A DNA stretch of 8,085 nucleotides. It comes from DATDRQ01 sp035291645. Its GTDB lineage: Bacteria > Chloroflexota > Anaerolineae > Anaerolineales > UBA4823. Numbering within the stretch: the first letter of the stretch is position 1; every line of letters starts with the position of its first letter. The position numbers and the translations under genes were made by a program. The stretch lies in NCBI GenBank assembly GCA_035291645.1, contig DATDRQ010000322.1:1-8085 (forward strand), written 5' to 3'. Below are positions 1 through 4,027 of the stretch, piece after piece. Below the pieces are notes generated by a model that saw nothing but the letters and a program-made list of their open reading frames with translations, made no database searches and had not been told where the DNA came from.

Positions 1-799
1 CGGATTTATGGATTCTCAGATCCTCAACCAGTCCCAATCCTAACAACAAATACGCGTATGGAATGGATAGCCAGAAAGTTTTTTTCGACAGGATCACCAG
101 GCTGGTCAAGATTGCGAGAACGATCAAATCTGGCCACGATCTAAGAAGGTTCTCCCGCCGAGCCATAATAAAAACGAATAAAAACACGCTCATCGATAGA
201 CCCCAGGCATCGGAATTTACATAAGAATAGATGTAACTGACTTGCGGTAAGCACAGCAAGAGCAGGGCTATCGAGAGGGGCCAGGGATATCTTAGGCTAG
301 AGCCAAACAGTATTAGCAAAGTAATCAGGTAAAGCCAGACGTTAAACATCCGGTAATTGGAATATATCTCGATCTGATTCTCGCAGACGGTAGAACCCAA
401 GACACGCGCAGAAAAAAACAAATTTTCTACGGCTCGGAGTAGAGCAGGCGGGTCAGATACCTCTATGGAAGAAAGACGATCTACCGCCCGATTTAGCAGG
501 GCTAGCTTCCCATATAACAGATAAACAAACTCGCCATCGTAAAGCCGGTTCCATCCATAGCCGCTGTAGATAATCCCGTCAGAATTCACATTCGGCATCC
601 ACCAGTGGGTTTCGTAATAGCAAATGGCATCGATATGTGCATATTCGTCCGGATGCACGTTAAACCCACCTCGGCGGGCAATTTGATAGACCATAAACAT
701 GGAAATAGCGATCGGGATCAATAGGAGTAGATATCGACGCGTACCCGGATCTCGCCAGAATTGGTCCTTCATATTCCGATCCACGATCTCCCCACTCAT
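1..799 (-). CDS. GT-C type membrane glycosyltransferase (DUF2142/ArnT-like), partial
   Basis: An open frame of 266 codons runs uninterrupted from an ATG at 799 off the left edge, so the C-terminal part is missing. The product is a polytopic membrane protein: a hydrophobic segment at about residues 23-41, then an extracytoplasmic loop starting with HPDEYAH (49-55), then hydrophobic segments at about 152-167, 173-193, 198-213, 224-236 and 243-257. An acidic pair just after the first membrane helix is the hallmark of GT-C enzymes, which transfer sugars from lipid-linked donors on the outer face of the membrane. The later NSDAWG stretch resembles the conserved region of DUF2142 proteins. The start is supported by GGAAG 7 nt upstream and by an in-frame TAA directly before the ATG. 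It overlaps the preceding small ORF by 4 nt (ATGA). Its codons (ATA, CTA, TTA, AGA) are more AT-leaning than those of its neighbours. Membrane enzyme class is well supported; substrate is unknown. Confidence 0.8.
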   Translation of the reverse strand, partial: MSGEIVDRNMKDQFWRDPGTRRYLLLLIPIAISMFMVYQIARRGGFNVHPDEYAHIDAICYYETHWWMPNVNSDGIIYSGYGWNRLYDGEFVYLLYGKLALLNRAVDRLSSIEVSDPPALLRAVENLFFSARVLGSTVCENQIEIYSNYRMFNVWLYLITLLILFGSSLRYPWPLSIALLLLCLPQVSYIYSYVNSDAWGLSMSVFLFVFIMARRENLLRSWPDLIVLAILTSLVILSKKTFWLSIPYAYLLLGLGLVEDLRIHKS

Positions 800-963
800 T
801 TATAAACTTCCATTTCGAGGCGAACTCTGACGAAGCCTGAATATCGGATCAACGCGACCAGAGTAATCTGCGGGATAACCATGCCGAATCTCAGAACCTG
901 AATGAGATCATACACCTTTTTCAAAGGAACCACCAAGAGCAGGTAATCGGCCCTCCCATCCAT
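796..963 (-). CDS. Small 55-residue ORF coupled to the glycosyltransferase, uncertain
   Basis: This frame encodes 55 residues and ends in TGA overlapping the ATG of the downstream membrane protein (ATGA), a typical arrangement for translational coupling. The N-terminal stretch ADYLLLVV is hydrophobic and followed by KK; a second hydrophobic stretch covers about residues 27-39 (RFGMVIPQITLVALI). I do not recognise a family. The start has no good Shine-Dalgarno sequence at normal distance, and an in-frame TGA lies about 10 codons upstream, so it is not an obvious extension of a longer gene. It may be a short leader peptide, the remnant of a degraded upstream gene, or chance. The ribosome binding site of the next gene (GGAAG) lies inside this frame. 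Confidence 0.3.
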   Translation of the reverse strand: MDGRADYLLLVVPLKKVYDLIQVLRFGMVIPQITLVALIRYSGFVRVRLEMEVYK

Positions 964-969
964 TGTTGC

Positions 970-983
970 TAAGGATATCCTTA
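970..983. promoter_or_regulatory. 14-bp perfect palindrome TAAGGATATCCTTA
   Basis: A perfect uninterrupted palindrome sits 7 bp upstream of the minus-strand small ORF, in the divergent region between the glycosyltransferase and the stress genes. It could be a dimeric operator for the leftward transcript. No second copy was seen in the window, so function is speculative. Confidence 0.25.
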
Positions 984-1005
984 CTGGTCGTCAGGAAGTT
1001 TCCAC

Positions 1006-1043
1006 TAGGGAAATTTCTCCCTAAATCAGTAGGGAAAACCCTA
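1006..1043. promoter_or_regulatory. Tandem operator: two TAGGG/CCCTA dyads upstream of csbD
   Basis: Two inverted repeats stand side by side. The distal one is TAGGGA-N6-TCCCTA (1006-1023) and the proximal one is TAGGG-N4-CCCTA (1030-1043, TAGGGAAAACCCTA). Their centres are 22 bp apart, about two helical turns, which suits side-by-side binding of a dimeric regulator. The proximal site matches 12 of 14 bases of TAGGTAAATCCCTA upstream of ytxH (1781-1794). Relative to the candidate csbD start point near 1102 the proximal centre is at about -65, an activator-like position. The region is divergent, so the leftward gene could also be affected. Confidence 0.55.
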
Positions 1044-1066
1044 ACCAATGATCGGATAAATCCCCA

Positions 1067-1095
1067 TTGTGGTCGGCTTCAATCGAACGTATAGT
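1067..1095 (+). promoter_or_regulatory. Candidate csbD-glsB promoter
   Basis: TTGTGG (1067-1072) and TATAGT (1090-1095) are separated by 17 bp. The -10 matches the consensus at five of six positions; the -35 is weak, fitting a promoter that needs an activator. Predicted start is near 1102, giving a leader of about 48 nt before the ATG at 1150. Confidence 0.4.
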
Positions 1096-1149
1096 AGTTT
1101 CAGAAATACTGCGGAAACGCAGATTCAGACTCAGAGAGGAGAAAATAAA

Positions 1150-1368
1150 ATGGTAGACGATATTCTGGCTGGAATGTGGAACCAAATCAAAGGAAGCGTC
1201 AAGCAATACTGGGGGGATTTGACCGACGATGATCTGCTGGAGATCGAAGGCCGGCGGGATCGCTTGACTGGAAAGCTTCAGGAACGATATGGCTATTCAA
1301 AGATGGAGGCGGAAGCCGAGGTCGATGAGTTCCTGCGTGAAACTGAAGCGAAAATGAAGAGCGGATAA
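1150..1368 (+). CDS. CsbD-family stress protein
   Basis: A 72-residue hydrophilic, helical, soluble protein of normal CsbD/YjbJ length. The family signature is visible across the whole chain: the WNQIKGSVKQYWGDLTDDDL block (residues 10-29), then EGRRDRLTGKLQERYG (33-48) and the acidic C-terminal helix (52-70). Family members are sigma-B or general-stress induced in Firmicutes and abundant in many bacteria, but their biochemical role is not settled. The start is fixed by AGGAG (1137-1141) with an 8-nt spacer; an upstream in-frame GTG at 1069 would add a non-conserved tail and lacks such a site. It is the first gene of a pair with glsB, 24 bp downstream, behind a candidate promoter and tandem dyads. 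The assignment to the family is secure; calling it csbD itself would overstate orthology. Confidence 0.93.
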   Translation: MVDDILAGMWNQIKGSVKQYWGDLTDDDLLEIEGRRDRLTGKLQERYGYSKMEAEAEVDEFLRETEAKMKSG

Positions 1369-1392
1369 TTTTCGAGTAAGGAGAACCACAAG

Positions 1393-1656
1393 ATGGGTCT
1401 ATTAGCATGGATTATCGTCGGTTTAATCGCTGGTTGGTTGGCCGGCATGGTGATGCGAGGGAGTGGATACGGCATCCTGGTTGACATCATCCTGGGTATC
1501 GTCGGGGCTCTGGTTGGTGGTTTCCTGGCCTCAGCCCTGTTCAACGTCCAGAATCCCATATCGGGCTTCGACCTGACAACCCTGGTCGTCGCTTTCATAG
1601 GAGCTGTCATCGTCGTTGCGATCGTCCGGGCCCTGCCCGGTCGTTCCCCCGTATAA
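1393..1656 (+). CDS. GlsB/YeaQ/YmgE family stress-response membrane protein
   Basis: An 87-residue, almost entirely hydrophobic protein with three membrane segments at about residues 4-22, 27-50 and 62-80. The conserved GLIAGWLAG motif (10-18), the RGSGYGILVDIILGIVGALVGG block (22-43) and glycine-zipper spacing identify the family once called transglycosylase-associated (Pfam Transgly_assoc). These are small inner-membrane proteins linked to acid, osmotic or envelope stress; no enzyme activity is established. AGGAG at 1379-1383 lies 9 nt before the ATG. It follows the CsbD gene by 24 bp with no terminator between, so both are likely on one transcript, which ends near the hairpin at 1738-1772. 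The extra C-terminal membrane segment makes it slightly longer than the shortest homologues. The C-terminus RSPV is charged and presumably cytoplasmic. Confidence 0.92.
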   Translation: MGLLAWIIVGLIAGWLAGMVMRGSGYGILVDIILGIVGALVGGFLASALFNVQNPISGFDLTTLVVAFIGAVIVVAIVRALPGRSPV

Positions 1657-1737
1657 GTTGGGCGCGGTTTCCGGTCTACGCGTAAGGATTCGAAGGCCGT
1701 CGTATCAAAAAAGACTGAATAATAGTACCCGGTCGAA

Positions 1738-1772
1738 AATTGAAGGAGTAGGAGCACCCTACTCCTTCAATT
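1738..1772 (+). terminator. Perfect 15-bp hairpin after glsB
   Basis: AATTGAAGGAGTAGG (1738-1752) and its exact complement (1758-1772) enclose a 5-nt loop AGCAC. It lies about 80 bp past the glsB stop and before the ytxH promoter, as expected for a terminator. No T-tract follows on the plus strand (GGTTGAAC), while the minus strand reads TTTT after it, so plus-strand termination may be weak. Its 3' arm contains TACTCCTT, complementary to the ytxH ribosome binding site region (1866-1873). Confidence 0.6.
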
Positions 1773-1780
1773 GGTTGAAC

Positions 1781-1794
1781 TAGGTAAATCCCTA
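1781..1794. promoter_or_regulatory. Single operator TAGGTAAATCCCTA upstream of ytxH
   Basis: This 14-mer matches the csbD-proximal dyad TAGGGAAAACCCTA at 12 of 14 positions, with TAGG/CCTA arms intact. Its centre is 31.5 bp upstream of the first base of the candidate -35, compared with 30.5 bp at csbD. The shared position and sequence argue that one regulator controls both transcripts. Confidence 0.5.
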
Positions 1795-1818
1795 CCCCGT
1801 TTACAGGTGCATTCCCCA

Positions 1819-1847
1819 TTGAAGGGAGTATTATTCATGATTATATT
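1819..1847 (+). promoter_or_regulatory. Candidate ytxH promoter
   Basis: TTGAAG (1819-1824) and TATATT (1842-1847) are separated by 17 bp. The -35 matches four and the -10 five of six consensus positions. Predicted start is near 1854, leaving a short leader that contains the ribosome binding site AAAGGAG (1865-1871). Confidence 0.42.
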
Positions 1848-1882
1848 TTTTGGTATTCACATCGAAAGGAGTACAGGTGTTT

Positions 1883-2182
1883 ATGAACGAAAAAACGACC
1901 CAAGTTCTTTCAGTTTCAGCCGCAATGCTCGTCGGAGCATTGATCGGAGCAGGTGTAGGAATCTTGACTGCACCGATGTCTGGCGAGGAAACACGGTCTC
2001 TTATCCGCGATAGAAGCAGAGAGATCGAAGAGCGAGTCTCTGAGGCAGTTGTTGGCACTCGCGATCGCCTCGGGCGCGCCTTGGAAGACATTACGATGAG
2101 CACCAAGGAGCGGATTCCTGTCTTCAGGAACCGCGCCCAGCAGATGGTCGGCGAGGCCACCGAAAAGGTGATCAAGAATTAA
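1883..2182 (+). CDS. YtxH-family general stress protein
   Basis: A 99-residue protein with an N-terminal hydrophobic, glycine-zipper segment (about residues 11-30, LVGALIGAGVGILTAP) followed by SGEETRSL and a long charged amphipathic helix (35-99). This layout, one membrane anchor ending in APxSGxETR plus a coiled-coil-like tail, is diagnostic of YtxH-like proteins, which are stress-induced in Firmicutes and have no known enzyme activity. I chose the ATG at 1883, behind AAAGGAG with an 11-nt spacer, rather than the upstream in-frame TTG at 1850, whose added residues do not resemble the family and which overlaps the predicted transcript start. It has its own candidate promoter and operator, and is followed after 80 bp by another stress gene with a structured spacer. 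Confidence 0.9.
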   Translation: MNEKTTQVLSVSAAMLVGALIGAGVGILTAPMSGEETRSLIRDRSREIEERVSEAVVGTRDRLGRALEDITMSTKERIPVFRNRAQQMVGEATEKVIKN

Positions 2183-2185
2183 TCC

Positions 2186-2256
2186 GAGATGTGGATTAGG
2201 AGAAAAACACATCTCCTAATCTGCCTAACAGAACGATATTAAAAAATATTAGGAGG
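2186..2256 (+). promoter_or_regulatory. Possible RNA switch with decoy and anti-Shine-Dalgarno segments
   Basis: Three pairings compete in this spacer. GATTAGGAG (2194-2202) pairs with CTCCTAATC (2213-2221), 9 bp with a 10-nt loop. GAGATGTG (2186-2193) pairs with CACATCTC (2208-2215), which shares bases 2213-2215 with the former. CTCCTAAT (2213-2220) is also an exact complement of ATTAGGAG (2248-2255), the ribosome binding site of the gene starting at 2263. The upstream ATTAGGAG is thus an 8-base copy of the real site and can act as a decoy that keeps it free. No T-tract follows the hairpin, so a plain terminator is less likely. Translational control, for instance by temperature, is inferred only. 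Confidence 0.4.
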
Positions 2257-2262
2257 TCTGAT

Positions 2263-3147
2263 ATGGCTAAAACGGTTGCAGCATTGTTTGATGATTTTTC
2301 AACTGCGAATAAAGCGGTGCGAGCGCTCCTGGAAAACGGTTACCTCAGCGAGGATATCAGCTTAGTCGCCAGTGATCAAACCGGTCGATACAGCCGGGGT
2401 ATGGGCACCGGCGAGGAAGCTTCCGGCGCTTCTGAGGGGATGGCTGTTGGAGCTGGCGTTGGCGCGCTGGTAGGTGGCCTGGGCGCTCTGGTAATCCCAG
2501 GGATCGGTCCCGTGATCGCTGCTGGGCCGATTGCTGCTGGTCTATCTGCATTAGCCGGGGCCGGGGTGGGCGCAGTCGCCGGCGGAGTCGCGGGTGGTCT
2601 GCTCGGTGCACTTCTTGAAATGGGGATTCCTGAAGAGTCTGCCGGTTATTACGCCGAAGGCGTTCGTCGAGGAGGCACCCTGGTAACTGTACGTACTTCC
2701 GCTGAGCGGGTGAACCAAGCCGTGGAAATCCTCAATCGCCACAACCCCGTGGATATTAACCGGCGCGTCACGGAATGGAGGCAGACCGGGTGGACCGGAT
2801 TTGACCCGAATGCCGGTCCGTACACTACTATGATGGAAGAGTCCGATTTTCCACGAGATACTTACACTTCACAGACAGGGAACTTCGGGGACTTTGATTC
2901 CTATAGTTCGAGTTTCCGGGACCACTATGACAATTACTACATGGGATCGGAATACTCCTTCGATCAGTATCTGCCTGCTTACCGCTACGGGTACGACCTG
3001 GCAACCGATGAACGCTACCGGGATTACGACTGGGACTATCTGGAACCGGAAGCGAGGCGTAATTGGGACGACCGTAATCCTGGGACCTGGGAGCGGTTCA
3101 AGGAGGCTGTCAAGGTCGCCTGGGAAGAGCTTAGATACGACGATTAA
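2263..3147 (+). CDS. General stress protein with YflT/GSP17M-like N-terminus and glycine-rich membrane core
   Basis: A 294-residue protein in three parts. Residues 3-42 (TVAALFDDFSTANKAVRALLENG and DISLVASD) match the start of the heat-induced YflT / general stress protein 17M domain; the second half of that fold continues at 136-160 (GGTLVTVRT, AVEILNRH). Inserted between is a glycine/alanine-rich hydrophobic region (about 58-120) likely to enter the membrane as glycine-zipper hairpins. The tail (about 205-294) is rich in Tyr, Asp and Trp, with FRDHYDNYY, PAYRYGYDLATDERYR and NPGTWERFKEAV, a module commonly found in bacterial stress proteins near CsbD and YtxH genes. Biochemical function is unknown. 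AGGAGG (2251-2256) 6 nt before the ATG is a near-ideal ribosome binding site, and it can be masked by an upstream complementary segment. Probably co-transcribed with ytxH and ended by the hairpin at 3160-3193. Confidence 0.88.
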   Translation: MAKTVAALFDDFSTANKAVRALLENGYLSEDISLVASDQTGRYSRGMGTGEEASGASEGMAVGAGVGALVGGLGALVIPGIGPVIAAGPIAAGLSALAGAGVGAVAGGVAGGLLGALLEMGIPEESAGYYAEGVRRGGTLVTVRTSAERVNQAVEILNRHNPVDINRRVTEWRQTGWTGFDPNAGPYTTMMEESDFPRDTYTSQTGNFGDFDSYSSSFRDHYDNYYMGSEYSFDQYLPAYRYGYDLATDERYRDYDWDYLEPEARRNWDDRNPGTWERFKEAVKVAWEELRYDD

Positions 3148-3159
3148 TCAGGAGAATTT

Positions 3160-3193
3160 GGAAGCGCGAGGAAGATGAATTCCTCGCGCTTCC
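3160..3193 (+). terminator. Perfect 14-bp GC-rich hairpin closing the stress block
   Basis: GGAAGCGCGAGGAA (3160-3173) and its exact complement (3180-3193) enclose GATGAA, 12 bp past the stop of the preceding gene. The following bases are TCCGGGGG, not a T-tract. Position and strength suggest a terminator or 3'-end stabiliser. From here to 3293 I see no gene and no convincing promoter. Confidence 0.6.
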
Positions 3194-3293
3194 TCCGGGG
3201 GAAATCTGACTGTCCGAGTTCGACAACCCACGTTACTAATCCTCACGTAAATCCTTTCAAATCTGAATTATCGATCTCAGGAAACTTGAAAAA

Positions 3294-3957
3294 ATGAACG
3301 ACATTTTCAGGAAATTCGCCACAAAAGCTTCGATACTGGTAGGTTCTCCTGGAACGTTCGTCCTGGCAATTTTAGTCATTTTCGCCTGGGCAGTCACCGG
3401 TCCAGGCCTCCCCAGCCAGCCAAACCTCTTACCAGTACGAGTTCCACCTGCTGGCCGACGATCAAACCATTAATGCCTTCGCGTTACCCGGCGGTCAGGT
3501 CTTCATCACGAATGGCCTGCTCCGAGAGCTTCAAACCGAGGGCGAAGTAGCCGGGGTGTTAGGGCACGAGATCGGTCATGTGGTCGCGCGGCATTCCGCC
3601 GAACAGATCGCCAAGGCTCAATTGACCGAAGGATTGACCGGAGCTGCCGTTATCGCTTCCTACGACCCGAATAACCCATCCTCTGCCCAGACCGCTTGAA
3701 TGGCAGTTTTGATCGGACAGCTGGTCAACATGAAGTATGGTCGAGAGGATGAATTGGAGTCAGATTTCCTGGGTGTGTGCTTCATCAATGATGCTGGTTA
3801 TGATCCTGGCGAGCTGGTCCAGGTGATGAGGGTGTTGGCATCCGCCAGCCAGGGCCAGGCCCCACCCGAGTTTTTCAGTACCCACCCCAACCCGGAACGG
3901 CGAATCGAGCGGATTCAGGAGGCGATCCAAAACCTGAACCAATGTCCCTTAAATTAA
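3294..3957 (+). pseudogene. Chimeric remnant: low-affinity iron permease start fused to M48 metalloprotease
   Basis: The first part, from ATG 3294 (AGGAAA 9 nt upstream), encodes an FRKFATKASILVGSP segment and a membrane helix ending WAVTGP, the N-terminus of low-affinity iron permeases. Near 3400-3415 this homology stops. The reading continues in the +1 frame as an M48 peptidase: SYQYEFHLLADDQTINAFALPGG, then the zinc motif HEIGH (3565-3579), and, after an in-frame TGA at 3697-3699, MKYGREDELESD with the third zinc-ligand glutamate, ending FFSTHPNPERRIERIQ. The permease frame stops at 3471-3473 after 59 codons. The protease therefore lacks its N-terminus, start and frame, and is cut by a stop that most likely arose from CGA. 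An intact M48 peptidase would degrade or process envelope proteins. The high conservation of the fragments suggests recent decay after a deletion that joined two genes. Confidence 0.82.
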
Positions 3958-3990
3958 AAGAGGCGGCTTATCACCTGCCGCCTCTTTTAA
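3954..3990. terminator. Bidirectional intrinsic terminator between convergent genes
   Basis: TTAAAAGAGGCGGC (3954-3967) and its exact complement (3977-3990) form a 14-bp stem with a 9-nt loop. The GC-rich core is flanked by AAAA on one side and TTTT on the other, so it has a T-run in both directions. It serves the M48 remnant (overlapping its TAA) and the secreted-protein gene ending at 4028. Confidence 0.88.
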
Positions 3991-4027
3991 CATTCACCGG
4001 TTCAATTTCGCATTGATTGGATAGCCG

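Noticed and set aside
1069..1149. Upstream GTG extension of the CsbD-family gene
   Set aside because: The added residues are not family-like and overlap the predicted -10 and start; the ATG at 1150 has an ideal ribosome binding site.
1293..1757. A 154-codon minus-strand frame opposite csbD and glsB
   Set aside because: It mirrors two well-supported plus-strand genes, crosses the terminator hairpin and has a Thr/Arg/Pro-rich composition typical of an antisense shadow.
1771..2013. An 80-codon plus-strand frame overlapping the start of ytxH
   Set aside because: It lies mostly in the promoter region and in another frame of ytxH, has no family resemblance, and its low-complexity Arg/Ser content is typical of an out-of-frame reading.
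3697..3699. TGA in the M48 domain read as selenocysteine or by a variant genetic code
   Set aside because: The site is not a known redox position, no selenocysteine-insertion hairpin is evident, TGA ends other genes here, and the gene is already broken by a frame-shifted junction.
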